This document shows, piece after piece, positions 11,401 through 27,805 of a DNA stretch of 64,000 nt. This DNA is from Globodera rostochiensis (taxonomy: Eukaryota; Nematoda; Chromadorea; Rhabditida; Heteroderidae). Under the pieces are notes generated by a model. It was given only the letters and a program-made list of their open reading frames with translations. It searched no databases and was not told the origin of the DNA. The DNA is taken from NCBI GenBank assembly GCA_018350325.1, contig JAEVLN010000063.1, positions 47,564 through 111,563 on the forward strand, read 5' to 3'. Numbering within the stretch: position 1 is the stretch's first letter; every line of letters begins with the position of its first letter. Made by a program: the position numbers and the translations under genes.

Positions 11401-12241
11401 TATGTCTCCCCTCCCCTCCCCTCTTCACCTGGGTACTGTGATTGGTTGAATTGCCCCTCCAGCACCTCCAACTGCTGGCGCGTGAAGGTCGTCCGCTCGC
11501 GCCGGTTTTTGCGCGGTTGTAAACCTTCAAGCAAATTTTGGTTTGTGCCCTTTTGGCAGCAAATGATGGCTAATAAAAATAAGCCGCTCACCCGGCGACA
11601 CGCCCTGCGCCGCCGTGGACACCGCCGCTGCACTGGCCGCGTTGAAATAGGCGGCGGCCGCCGCTGCCGCAAAAGCGCCGCTCACGTAACTGCGGGCGTA
11701 AGTGTTGCCCGCGGCGTTGGACGTCGCGTCGGAGGCGGCAGAAGTAAACGCAGTGCCCATCATTGGCGCGTGGACATTTCCGGGAACGGTGACCGTATTT
11801 ATCCCGCCGTATGAGGCACCAATGCTGTTTGCAGCAACGGCATTGACTACCGATGAAAAGCCCTGGGAGGAGGAGGCGATGGAGCAGTTCAGCGGCGGGA
11901 CCACGTCAGTGGTGGTAGAGGATGTTGCGGGGGGCTGGAGATGTGCGGAGGGGTTGAGGCAGGAGTCGAAGTTGAATGAGGAGGAGCAGGAGGAGGAGAC
12001 GTCTTTCAGCGTGGACGACGAGAACGAAGAAGAGCGGCGTTCGCTGGCGGTGGAAGTGATTGTGGTGGAAGTGTCGGATGAGTCCAGTTGATGCGGAGAC
12101 TGCTCCACCACTCCGTTTAGATAGGCTTAAAAGTATTAATTGTCCAGTTCCAGAGTTTGTAGCGAACAAACCGGTTGTGGCCCCCGCCCCTTAACCATTA
12201 ATTCTAACAGTCCTTGGCCACTTACCGTGTGCGATCATCAT
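8472..12241 (-). CDS. Otx/otd-class (K50 paired-like) homeodomain transcription factor
   Basis: Nine exons in coding order: 12241-12226, 12125-11592, 11524-11429, 10583-10525, 10197-10171, 10117-10003, 9905-9463, 9363-9291 and 8716-8472. All phases agree and the product is about 535 residues. It starts MMIAHAYLNG, then a long Ser/Ala/Thr-rich region with a poly-Ala run. The homeodomain follows: RRERTTFTRQQLEVLEGQF, QSQYPDVYVREQIAEQI, QESRIQVWFKNRRAK. Lys at position 50 (WFKN) and RRERTTFTR mark the otd/Otx group (C. elegans ttx-1, ceh-36, ceh-37); which of the three cannot be told. The C-terminal half is Ser/Gln/Pro-rich, as in activation domains. It is a nuclear DNA-binding regulator, in nematodes usually of sensory neuron or pharyngeal fate. 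The recognition helix is a separate 27-nt exon, and two introns hold minisatellites. Confidence 0.92.
8770..9286. repeat. Minisatellite in the last intron of the Otx-class gene
   Basis: About ten copies of a 49-bp unit containing 'taccgtgtcataccgtaac' and 'ctccctttccctttcgtccc'; the first two copies are shorter by about 10 bp. The array fills almost the whole intron between 9290 and 8717 and stops 4 bp short of exon 8, so it abuts the 5' splice site. Confidence 0.95.
10358..10530. repeat. Tandem repeat that copies a 5' splice site
   Basis: About three copies of a 53-58 bp unit lie at the start of the intron after homeobox exon 4. Read on the minus strand, each of the first two complete copies ends in 'atccaagttggtgcccgg', the same sequence as the true exon-4/intron junction (exon ...atccaa, intron gttggt...). 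The unit also carries a long C run and 'caattgatc'. Confidence 0.9.
10925..11324. mobile_element. Non-autonomous hAT-like MITE with 8-bp target duplication
   Basis: A 400-bp element bounded by inverted ends, left 'caggcccgtagccag' and right 'ctggctacggccctg', flanked on both sides by the identical 8-mer 'gttttgag' (10917-10924 and 11325-11332). The 8-bp duplication and CAG terminus point to the hAT superfamily. The interior holds long C, G, A and T runs and a GC-rich hairpin at 11073-11097. It lies inside the intron between homeobox exons 3 and 4 and has no coding capacity. Confidence 0.85.
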
Positions 12242-15200
12242 CCGTCGCTTTTTGCTTCTTTAGATGTGTGGCGGATCAGATAAATATGTTAAGAAAGAAT
12301 ATTATTAAATACGGCGATTACCCGCCATCGGAGTGAGTTAAATCAAACCTAAAAACGAAAAGATGGGGTGGGAGCTCAATCAAAGCTTAAAAGATTGAAT
12401 TGGGTGAAACTTTGGGTTGGTTGACAATGAATGAAAAGGGAGGGGGGGGGGGGTCCGCTGGCTGAACTTGTGGTGTGGGCCAGGGGATGGGCGACCGATT
12501 GGAATGAGAGGGATGGGGGGGGGGGGGGGGGAGAGCGGTTAAATCCATCTCCGAAAGGCCAGCCAATTTCACACTCCGTTTTGGGGGGCAAGGATTTAGT
12601 GGGATACGGCATACGTGGAGAGCGGCGCATCCATTCCCAGGCTGAGAAAGGGGGGGGGGTGAGTGATCAAAAACCAAAATTCGCCCTAACTTCATTATTT
12701 TACATGAATGGCATTCATTGCATGTGCACCCGTAAATGGGGGAGGGGGGGGGGGGATTTTGGAGGGGACGTGAATGAAAATAGACCAGGGTGAATAACTA
12801 AAATTTTTCAAAAAAAAATTCAAATTATCCTGAAAATCAGTACAAAATCAGAGTGTGGATAAAAAAGAGCAAATATTGTTACATTTTGGACATTTTTTAA
12901 GCGAAAATTCAAAAAGGTTTATTCAAAATTTAAACAAAAATTCTTCAAAAAGCTCCAGAAATCTCAAATAAAGGACAAAAAAGGACGTGAACCCAAATAA
13001 AGTACAAATCTTTAAAAAAAAGTACAGTTACGCACTCTGAAATAGACTCAATAAAAGATGAATTGCCGGGTGAGTTGCGTTAGTTATCATTGCCCCGATG
13101 TATTGGAGGTTGGTTGTGTTGCATATTTCACAAATTCACTTCAAATCGCGGGGGTTGCGAGTTAGGAGCTGCAAATCCCTCCCTTCGATTTCGTCAGTGC
13201 CCCCCCCCCCCCAAACTCATCATCAGATTTGCATTATTTTGTCCGTCCTCCCCCTCCCCCTCCCCCATCTCTCTCTCTCTCTCTCTCTCTCACTGATTCA
13301 CTTACATTCATTCCCCCCCCCCAATCGCTCATCAGCCGTGAAAACAACCATTCCCTCGAGGGGATTATCATCGCCACCCCCCCTTCTCATTTCTCGATTG
13401 ATCTGTCGAAGGATTAGTGAAAAAATGGAGAATTGTGGAGAATGGGAACTGTGATCATGAATGGTGGGTGGGGGGGGGGGGGGGGAGTTCTGATAATGAG
13501 TAAAATGAGCATTGGTAGGGAGGGAGGGAGAGGGAGGGGGGGAGGGGGGGGGGGGGGGCTAAGACGAGAGAAGCCGGAGAATAACCTTAACCTCCCCTCC
13601 CCTCCACTCACTTCCCAATTCTTAATCAATTCGAGCGCCCAAATCGCCGCTTCACAAATGTGAGAATGATTTTTTTGTTGAGTTTTGCCCTTCCCGAAAT
13701 TGTTTCTGACAGTTTAACTTTCCATGATCATCGAAAAATTGGCTGGCTGCATATACATAAATACAACAAACACAGCATCAAAAGGATGTATGGAAATCGG
13801 ATTATTGGCCGGACAGAAGAAGGTTTTGGGGGTTTTTGGGGGGGGGGGGGGGGGGGAGACATCGATCGGGAAAACAAAGGTGGGGACATAAGCGGATAAA
13901 CACGGACATAATCCGCTTATGTGGCAGAGAGGTGATTGATGGGGTGGGGGAGGGTGAAAGACAACAAAGCTAATGAATGGTTAATTTTTTGGGAGGGGGG
14001 GGGGAAAGAGGGGTCCTCAAATTTATAATTGCGGATTTTGTAGAAGGGCAAAGAGGGAGGGGGGAGGGAGGGAAAAGTTTGGTTTTCATCAAAGGAATGG
14101 AGGGGAGGGGGGGGGGGGGGGAGTTAAAGTTGATGGCTGTGTGTGTAAGTGCGTGCGGGGAGTGGCGGGGGGTGGGGGCGGGACAGAAAACACCCAATGG
14201 GGGAGGGGGGCCAAAGAGTGCATAAAAGGAGGAGGGGCAGAGAGAGAGGGGGGGAGGGGGGGGGGAAGTCAAACAAACATCCAACCAAACAACAAAACCC
14301 ATTCCCCCCCCCCACCACTCATCACCATCAATCACTCAAACAAATCATTCATCACATTATTCCCCTCTCCCCTTTCTGTGCAAATCGATCAATCACTTCT
14401 CGACGGGCGGAGAGTTTCCTACAATTGATACGATAGAAGACGATTAATCGCCCATCAAAAGAGACGAAAAGGCCTTCGCTCCCTCCAGCAATTTGGCGTT
14501 CTTTTACGCCGCCAACTTTATGCCCTCCCCCCCCAACCAACGCCGTTAAAAGCTTGGCTTTTGTGGATGGATCGACTGCTGCCGCAGAAGCGCTGCTGGC
14601 TGTGTATCGTCCGTCGGTTGCCCGTGGCGACATGTAACTGTCCCATCGGTTTGCGCAATTTCGCGCGTTTGGACCCCTCTCCCATCCGGAAGTGCCACGG
14701 GATTCTTTCGATGGATTAAAATCCCATTCTGTCCAACAACTTATAATGACATAATGGACTGGGATGGGAGGAGAAGACTAATTAATGAAAAGGGACACAG
14801 CAAACGATGGAATGAATGGGAGCAGCACTTTAGGGGGGGGGGGGGGGCTCAGTTTATTTATATGTTTGGATTTGACATCAAAGAATTCTCTCTTTTTTAT
14901 CTTTCCTTAATCCAATATTTTGAGCCCCTACGATTTCCTTCATTAATTAGCAGAACAGGCAGGGAAAAGTTTAAGACCACACAGCATAATACGCGGATCA
15001 TTCACTGTACCGTGGAAATCATCGGCTAATTTATGAAGTTTTCTCTTTCAGTTCTATGAATAGTTTGGTGCCTTTTTTGAACTTTAATTTAAATCAGCAA
15101 AATAGTGAATAAGTATAACCCACAGAAATTGATCTCGACATTGACCCGAGGTCCACACAACAACAAAATTGCAAATATTCGTCAGGACAAAGTCTACAAA

Positions 15201-16158
15201 CTCTTCTGCTGATGAATTTCAACCCGTTCATACAGCGGTCTTCCCTCTCAATTTCAATAGAAAGTGCTTAATAAAGATAATTAAACGTTTAGTTTTCACA
15301 ATACCTAATTATCAAATAAATAAAATTAATGTAAATGTTCCACCGTTAGCTCCTCCCCCTAACATTACTAATTGCCTTCGGCGCACAAGGCAATTACAAT
15401 CACCGAAAGCAAAATGGAGATAATTGGAAACCGGAGGAATGGAAGCGAAGTGAACGAAAGAATTTGTATGCTTGCCGGAGGGAAACTTGCTTCCGGGGAT
15501 TGCTTGTGATTAAAAGACAAGCCATAACTAAACTATGCAGAAGTCAGAGGGTAAAGACGTTTATTACCCTTTGTGATTTTTTTACCCTTTAACCAATTCA
15601 AAAATTCTGTTAGTGCGAAAGATGACGCCTTACTTTTCTAATGATTTACCCCCCCCCCCCACCCCTCCCCCTCTCTTCCCCCATCCCCCAAAAAAAACAA
15701 AAAAATTTATGGGTGAGACGCAGTTGGAGCCGGTACACATCATCTCACGGTACATTTCATTTCCGTGCCTACATTTCAGTGTTGGTTTTCACGCCCATTA
15801 TAAATCTGACGTTTCAGTGCCCTGATTTTTTTTGCTTAAAAAAAAACTTGCTGACAAATTGGGGTGATTTTATGAGCAAATACATATTTTACATTTAATC
15901 ATTTCCAAGAAAATGTTAACAGAAAAATGCTTAAAATTAACTAATTTGGCCATCTGTCTAAGATTTATTCAAAAAACGAAAATTCTTCAAAAAAATTCCA
16001 GAAATCTCAAATAAAGGACGTGCACCCCAAATAAAGGAAGAATCTTTAAAAAAGTCTATTTAGAAAATTCAAATTTAATACGTTCAGAAATCTTATCTAA
16101 GGAGCCTAAGCCTAAGGAGCAATTGTTTTTCTATAATTCAGATAAGATTCGTCTGAAA
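12242..16158. other. 3.9-kb G/C-tract-rich region without a convincing gene
   Basis: This stretch holds at least fifteen G or C runs of 8-20 nt, a (ct)n run near 13268-13292 and many 'gggaggg' blocks. Two diverged copies of a dispersed repeat occur, about 12890-13030 and 15960-16065, both containing 'cagaaatctcaaataaagga'. A minus-strand frame starting with ATG at 14633 (MSPRATDGRYTASSASAA) is the only somewhat protein-like stretch and could be a first exon, but I could not join it to anything. Part of the region is presumably regulatory DNA of the homeobox gene. Confidence 0.4.
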
Positions 16159-17005
16159 ATGGAACAGCTTTTCCAACAGGCAAACATTGATCTTCATCAG
16201 ATTCATCTACAAATGAGACAATTGGAACTATGCAAAAATGAGAGTGAAGCGCAGCCTATTTTTCAAATGCTTCACCAACGCATAAGGTATACCAAAAAAA
16301 AAAAAAAAACGATGGTTAGCCCCCTCCCATCCCATGAAATTGTTTTATTTTGTCCTTGGAGAATTTCTATCGCTTTTATTAGGCAATCTGCTGATCAGCT
16401 GGAAAATCTCGAACGACTGGTGAACAAAGAACCATCTGCGAAGCGGCACACATCAAAGTACCGATATGAACAGCTACGGCACGATTATAATGCTCTTGAA
16501 ACGGCCATTAATTCACTGCAGAATCGACTCACAACAAAATGGCGAACAGCGGCAGAAAGAGAAGAATTACTGACGATGAGGTAAAGCTTTCTCCGAACTT
16601 AGAAATATTCTAACCGAACCAAACATTACCATTTTACAGGTTTAAGCCGAACGAAACTCATTTGGACTTTGAGGGTACGGAACTGCTCGTCAACGACCGT
16701 CTGAAACAATCCCACAGCGCTGTGGACGATTTGATTTCAGAGGGAAATTCGATGCTCACATCGCTTCGGCATCAGCATTTGGGCCTAAAGGGCATGAAAC
16801 GGAAGATGCTCGACATTGGACAGATGGTTGGTTGACGGCTAATGGTAAATAATTCGGTTGACCTTGCAAAATTAAGCTTGGCTTGTCGTCAACGACTCTA
16901 AAAATGATTGAGAAGCGATTGGAAGAGGATTGGCTTCTTTTTCTTCTGCTGTGTTTCTTATTCCTCGTGTTCATGTACTGCTTCTACAGATATTGGAAAG
17001 GCTGA
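16159..17005 (+). CDS. memb-1: Membrin / GOSR2, Golgi Qb-SNARE
   Basis: A Qb-SNARE that drives fusion of ER-derived vesicles with the Golgi. Exons are 16159-16286, 16383-16580, 16640-16826 and 16877-17005, giving about 213 residues, the usual size. Seen: N-terminal MEQLFQQAN; NLERLVNKEPSAKR (human membrin has ERLEILSSKEPPNKR here); the SNARE helix with LKGMKRKMLDIGQMLGLSS and LKMIEKR; and a C-terminal anchor (LLFLLLCFLFLVFMYCFYRY) followed by a short lumenal end. The third intron starts gttggt. The next gene on the same strand begins 238 bp downstream, so the two may be co-transcribed. Confidence 0.93.
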
Positions 17006-17242
17006 GAAATTCTTGATTCCAACAATGCAGAATTTATTGGAAAAGAAGGACCTTTAATGTTATATTATAAGGCGAATGGATTTTATTTTCGGGTATTTTA
17101 ATTGTTTTTTGTTTGTTTTGTGTGGTGTAAGACGATAAATTGTTTATTTGTTTAATGTTAAGGATAACGCATTTGCCAGAATCGTTTATTTATTCCTGTA
17201 ATTTAAATAGTTTTGTGTGCATTGGCTTGCGTTTTGAGATTT

Positions 17243-20200
17243 ATGGCCGAAATTGCGCAAATCTTGGAGAAAACGGTTTCAGCAAGTTGGTTTTTTTGGC
17301 GTGCGTTTGATAAGACGTTTTATAATTTTGAGGTTATGCCGACCAAGAATTGGCACTTACCGCATTAAATGATGCTTCTCAGATAAATTTTGTGAGTTGG
17401 AAGAGGGGAAGAAGCAAAGAAAGTCGCTTCGGATTTTTCCGGGAGGGGAGGGGGGTAATTGGACGGACTTTTGCTGAAGAATTGGTTTAATCATTTGTCC
17501 AACCTGAAAGCCATTTACTACAGCCGGAATTCATACATCAACTTGCCGTCGCGTTGTCTGATGCGGGGAATAGTCCAATTGTCCGCAGGGCCGCCGGACT
17601 TCAAATTAAAAATGCGCTTGTTTCTCGTGAACAGGCTCTGTCAGACCAAAAAAGGAATCGGTTAGTGATGACCGAGGGGTCCGGGGAGAGGGCGTGGGAT
17701 AAAAAAGGGGGGACAGCCATTTAGACCTAAGCGAGTACAGGAGGTGAGGGGAGCATTGCCTTAACGGACGATGGATTCGGGAGGGTGGGGGCATGTACAA
17801 TATTTAAAGGTTGTGTTTGCGTCTGATTGATCATTTAACTTTAGATGGCTTTCGATACCTGCCGAACTCAGAGACGTATCGAAGAGGTGTGTGTTACAAT
17901 CTCTGGGCACCGAAACCCGCCCTTCTGTAGCGGCACAATGCATAGCGGCAATTGCCTGCATCGAGTTACCATCTAATGTATATACATTTTGTTGCAGTTT
18001 GGTCGAGGAGATACGTTTGAGCTTTATTTTTGGCATTTGGAGCAGTTTTGTGGCCTAATGAAGCCTAATTCCTGGCTCTGTTTGTTAATGACTATTTTCC
18101 AGCAATGGCCCGAACTTCTGGACCGATTAGTCGCGAATGTTACTTCTGATGAGACGGATAACGCTTTGCTGCGCGAAGCTTCATTAGAGGCACTTGGCTA
18201 TATTGGGCTGGACATGGCCGAAAAACAAAGGATTGGTCCGGTGTTGGCGGCTATTGTTCGCGGAATGCAGCGAGAGGAATCGTCCGTTTACGTCCGCCTG
18301 GCGGCGACAAAAGCCCTTTCCGAAATCGTCGATTGGGTCGCCACGCGGACGTTGGAAGAACACGTGGATGCCATTGTGGACGCAACTTGCGCTTTTTTGT
18401 TAGTTTTTTAACATTGTCCCAAATTTGAATCAAAAAGTATTTACGCGACAGACCCTTCCGTTTTATGAACAAATTCCTTTTTCTGAAGGCAAACGGCCGA
18501 GCTCAATTTGTACGAAGAGGCGGCGAAGTGTTTGTGGAAAATCGCCTCACGGAAATGCGCAAAAACTGCCGAAACGCCAATTGTATTAAAGCTGCACTTT
18601 CACTGTCTGACAATAACAGCACCAAAATCAATCAATTTCAGGTCGTTTCAATGTTTCGCGACGGTCCAATGCGGCAAATTCTTACTGCGGCAAAGTATGC
18701 ATGTTTACCTACGTTTTATACTGAGAGGAGGGCAACGCGTTTTTTTGTTGTTTCAACAATCAGTTTTTTAGTTTTGTTCAAACCCGATCCTTCAAAAATA
18801 AAAACATCTTAGCTTTAAACATTCAAATGATCATTTCAAAATCAATTAATTCGAGTTAAAAAAGGTTTAAATGAAAATTCGGAAACTAATTGTTTAGTTT
18901 GGCTGCCGATGTCAGTTCCTCCAGTTATGAGCACTACAAATATCTGAAGGTGAGTGGCTTTTCGTCCGCCATCCATTTTAAAATGCACGCAAAGGCCCTC
19001 TGCGATTTGCTCTGTGCGCTCGGCCTCCATTTGGCCGACGTTTGGTCCTATGTGATGAAACCACCGCCCAATTTTTCACTGTATCTAGCGGCACTTTCCG
19101 CCTTTTTTCGGCATCCTTCAATTGTTACTTTTTCGTTTCAAATTATTATTTTTAAAACATTACAATTTTTAGTATATTAGGGCCGAGACCGCTCAAGTGC
19201 TTGCCACTTTTTATGGCCACGAACGAATATCAAAGAACGCCGATTTCCTTACCTCCATTCCCCCGCTTATCCATTTCCTGCCGAAAGCGATGAGTAAGGT
19301 AATTGACGGAGCATTGTCCTAATGAGGGATTCACCCCGGCATATTTGCCACTTGCGCTTAGTCTTGCTGCGCTGCTTCCTCTACGGCCCAGCAGGACCCA
19401 ACGGAACAGTACTCGCAATTGGACTACGAAGGCGAAGTGGAGTGTCAGCGTGAATACATACGTAAGAACAAATGTTCAGTTTCTGTTTGGGGTCAAAACA
19501 AAACAAAAAGTGTTGCATTTTGAGGACTACGTGACCACTGTTTACGCATTATACGCGAGTGTGCACAGGACCATTTTGAGAAATTGATGGCCGTAATGCG
19601 GGATTGGATAGCCAATCGATGTGTCAGAATTCCCGAAAATGGTATCGCTTTTTTCCACACATCACAAAGGGTCTGCTGATTCAGTTCCTCCCGACGAGTG
19701 GGAAGTGATGAAGCGTCTGATAACCGCCGTCCTTCAAACCAGTTTCTCGTTGGACCTGGCAACACCGGTAAGAAATTCTTTAGATTGGGCCCAGTGAAAT
19801 TATGAGCTGGGTTGCAATTCAATCCTTGAAGTTGCATATCGAAATTTGTTTTACATTATCTTTATTATTATTATTTCAAGGAGGTGCGCAAAGAATATTT
19901 GGCATATTTTGATGCCGTCTTTCATTGTTCCGTCCGAATTTCGTCGTCAATGCATAGTGCGAAACAGCAACGTCTACTGAACGGACTCCTTTCCATTCTC
20001 TCCGCGCTATTCCCTATTTTCAACGATTGCCCTGAACGCATTCCGATTATGCTCGACCATGTTTGTTGTTTCTTTCCACCCAGAAGGTTTTTGGTTGGTT
20101 GGGCTGACCCTCAATTTGGAAATATATGACCGAATTTAGATTTTCTTTATAGTTAAAGTCGCTTCTTATGATCGACAATTCCAAGCAGGACATGGACATT

Positions 20201-22698
20201 ATGGCAACGAAACGGCATTCAATCGCTTTGCTTCTCAAAATTGTGTCATTTTTCTCGCAAGCCATTAAGGTATATTAAACATATAGCTGTAACCGATTTA
20301 TTCGGTTTGGGTTACCGACAACCCAACTGCTTATGTCCAATTATTCCATTATCACATGCAGCCATATGGCCATTCTCTGCTCGAGCTGGTCCAATCTGTC
20401 ACGCCGTTCGTGTCGATGATGCAGCGTGCCAACCTCGTCCCGATCCTGGCCGCCCTCAGCAACCTGGCATACTCCGTGGACGCGCAGGCGACTTTTCTCA
20501 GCACTTCCATCAAATTAGACATCGATTTCATCGAAAATGAGCCCTTCTCAACGAGTCCGTCCAATTTCCTCCTACACAGTGGCCTCACCGCAATGCCAGA
20601 CCCAATGGCAGTTATGAACCAGCAGTGCCCCTTTTATCAAAACCGCCTGAATGTTTGTTTTAAATTAAACACGACTTTTGCAGTTGGTCTGTCGTTTAAT
20701 TGTTTACTTAGAATTCGATAACGGAAATTTTTTATATAATTTGGTTTTTAAGCTGAAAGCGAGTTTGACGGCATTGGAGGGCGTTCTTGGCCAAATAAAT
20801 GTTACATCGGAAGAGGCATCTTCGAAATTATTTAGCCTTTTCCGCCCTGTCATTCCAAAGTTCTTTCAATTTTGCGAGTAAGTTTAAGGGGGAAACAAAA
20901 CAAATGATGAATATGTTTTTCGGATGTCTGAACTTAATTTACGACCCTCGGAACTCGTCGTTGATCCATGTTGTTTATGGGCAGTCCGTTCTTGAAATGG
21001 GATCTTCGGAGAGGCTTATGCTTGTCTGTGAGTTTGGATCAGTTCTCGAAATTTGAAGAGTTTGTAACTGTTTAGCATCTTTGAACCCCGACGGAATGGA
21101 GAAGGAAAACGGCGGGAGGAAAGGGGCGGACGAATTCGAGTCGAGCCAGTCGAGTGGCACGAACGGAGGCATTTCCACAACGGATTCTACCATTTTTATG
21201 CGAAGGTTTATTCGTGAGGTTGGGCAGTTTCATTAGTAGAGTGCTCTAAGGCACAAGAGATGTGCTCATTGTCAACATTTTCTGCTTCAGATCACCGATT
21301 TGATCCAAAGTATTGTCGGACTCGTCTGTGCTCGTTTTTATCGCGATTTCTACGCCATTTCGGACGTTGCAGATGCAATAGAACGAGTGTACGTTGGCAT
21401 TGAATGCGTGCCGGATTTCCGATTTCGCTTTTGGATTAAACGGACATGGTTGTTGCTGTTGATGAATTCTTTCATGAAACCTCAACTGCTCTTTAGGAGT
21501 CGCATTGTCTGTTCGTGTCCAACAGCACGAAGTGATATTGTATTGGATTTTCTCAAAAAAACAACAAAGCACATGCAAAAGAGACTTGTCGAACAATGGG
21601 AATTGCTTAAAAGACGACAATCGCCGGACGAAGGTAACAAAAACAAAAATAGTCTTGTCGTATACTTCCAGAGTGGCGCTATTTTAGTGTATTCAGACAC
21701 GGAGCCAACGGAAGAGGAAATGATCGCGGAAAGCACAATGAGTTTGCTGTCCCGCGAGTGTGCCTTATTCGTCTCGACATTTATTCTCGGAGATTCATTT
21801 TCGCCAAAAAACGCAAAGAAAGACGCATTGGTCACGCAAATAGCCCAAGTTCTGCTGATGGACAAAGTTGGTGATAAAACGTTAATGGACTTGGATAATT
21901 AATAGCTTTGACAAAGGAAGTGTTTTTGGACATTCTTGGACTTCTCGCCAAACTGATTACTTGTCCTGACTCACAAGCAGCGGTCAAATGCGTCCCGATA
22001 CTGAACGTGCTCACAATAAATGTAATAACAGCCTTTTATTACTTTGGTTCTGATTTGTACAGGACCCCCCCCCCCCCCCTAAGGGTTGTATCGCTAAGTG
22101 GCGAATTTTTAAAAAGGTCTTTGAGATTTGTAACCAAATTTTTAAAAAATGCCGTAGCGAGAAAAACTCGACCTCTTCCCCCTCCTTATCCTGTGTTTGG
22201 AAATGAATCTTAACCATTTCAGTATGACAATTCATTCGAAGAACAAACCGCAGTACAGATGTTGATTCACGCACTCCAAAGCCTACAAATGTACGTTTCG
22301 GACGAACTCGCGGCCGGCCCCATTCTTACGCTGATCTTCAATATTTATTCAACCTTCCGACCAAGATATCCTGCACTCCTAGACGTTCTGAGACAGGTGC
22401 CAACAAATACTAATATCATTCCTAGCTTCCTAATTCGTTGCAATATTTATTTACAACAGATCCCAAATTGCATGCCCGATAATATAGAGCAGTTTGACCA
22501 ACGCATAATGGGAACTCAGAGCAACGACGAATCGAAATTGCATGATAAGATCAAGAGGGACCTAATGCGAAAGGTCTTAATTTCGGTGAGTGTGCTGAAA
22601 AATAATTTCAGTCTTTACTAAACGCACAGAGAAAGGTCAAAGTACATCACGGCCGAAAGGGTTCCAACGGAACAGCAGAAGACGGGGAAATGGACTGA
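17243..22698 (+). CDS. Chimeric karyopherin: importin-beta N-terminus joined to exportin-5 body
   Basis: About 25 exons. The N-terminal five (17243-17285, 17333-17391, 17524-17660, 17845-17977, 18103-18398) read as importin-beta: [84 protein letters not shown]. From exon 6 (18489-18582) the match is to exportin-5: [84 protein letters not shown] and IEQFDQRI near the C-terminus. Exportin-5 carries pre-miRNA and other structured RNA out of the nucleus with Ran-GTP; importin-beta's N-terminal HEAT repeats also bind Ran. Most joints are phase-consistent. The joint near 20849-20889 needs a 40-nt intron and is the weakest. The last exon (22630-22698) ends in a short basic tail. Confidence 0.82.
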
Positions 22699-22915
22699 TC
22701 ATGCAGAAGCGGAAAGAAGCGATGCTTTCCTATCCATTTTTATAATTTTGTATCCGGGATTGGGCCCTAACTAAAAACAATTAACGTTGTTCTTCTTATT
22801 GTTATTTGTTCAATTTTGTTTTCGAGCGTTAAAGCAAAACGATTAAATGTCACGGCGGGGTTTGGGATCAAAATAAGGAAACGCATTTAAAAATTCCGAT
22901 GCTCCCTCCGCCTGT

Positions 22916-27163
<4,248 letters not shown>

Positions 27164-27586
27164 TTTTGAAGAATTATTGCTAAATCTTACTGTCAAAATC
27201 TGAAGAGACAAATTATATTCAGCTTTGCAGAAAATGCTTAAAAGCGGGGCGGGTCATCTCAGGGTAACAGTGTTCTTTGTCCAGGAACCAACTTTTTTTT
27301 TGGTTTGCCCCCCTGAAATTTTTTTCTGGTTACCGTCTACAACCAAACAAACAAGTAAAGCCAAGCTGTTCAATTCGTTTTTAAAAGCTCAACGTAAAAA
27401 AGCATCCAAAATCGGGGTTTTTCAGTTCAATGTTTACCGTGAAAAAAGTGGGGGGGGGGGGGGGGGGGTAATGGCTGTTTTGACAAACTGCCATATGTAT
27501 TTGCATGCAATAATTTAAAATTTGAATTACAGTATATTGGCATTATGGCGAAGGAGGGAGTTTCTGACTCTCCTCATTAGTCAGTA

Positions 27587-27797
27587 TGGGTCAAGCCCAG
27601 CAGCAGAGAAAACCCCTATTGTTTAATATTCATGCTTTTCAGGTTTGTGATTCGTCTAATAAATATAGCTCATTACACTCAAAATAGTTGAAATATTAGT
27701 CCCTGCACTAATTTGTTGCGTGGTATATTTCGTTTTTTTTTAAATTAAATTTTGGCGCATCGTTCGTTCATTTTTGTCTGCTGCTGGGCTTGACCCA
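27587..27797. mobile_element. Short mariner-type MITE with TA flanks
   Basis: A 211-bp element with perfect 21-bp inverted ends, 'tgggtcaagcccagcagcag' on the left and its complement on the right, flanked by TA on each side (27585-27586 and 27798-27799). TA duplication suggests the Tc1/mariner group. No coding capacity. It lies between isw-1 and the SR-protein gene. Confidence 0.7.
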
Positions 27798-27805
27798 TAG
27801 TGATT

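Noticed and set aside
13098..13454. 118-codon open frame with Pro/Ser/Leu runs
   Set aside because: Driven by C and CT tracts; no conserved motif and no splice partners.
17243..18398. Reading the first five karyopherin exons as a separate, truncated importin-beta gene
   Set aside because: Exon 5 ends at a phase-2 donor (gttagt) that joins exon 6 in frame, and exon 6 has no start of its own. Kept as one gene, with the alternative stated in the findings.
27225..27518. 97-codon plus-strand frame upstream of isw-1
   Set aside because: Runs through a 19-nt G tract and T-rich sequence in a transposon-dense intergenic region; no recognisable protein.
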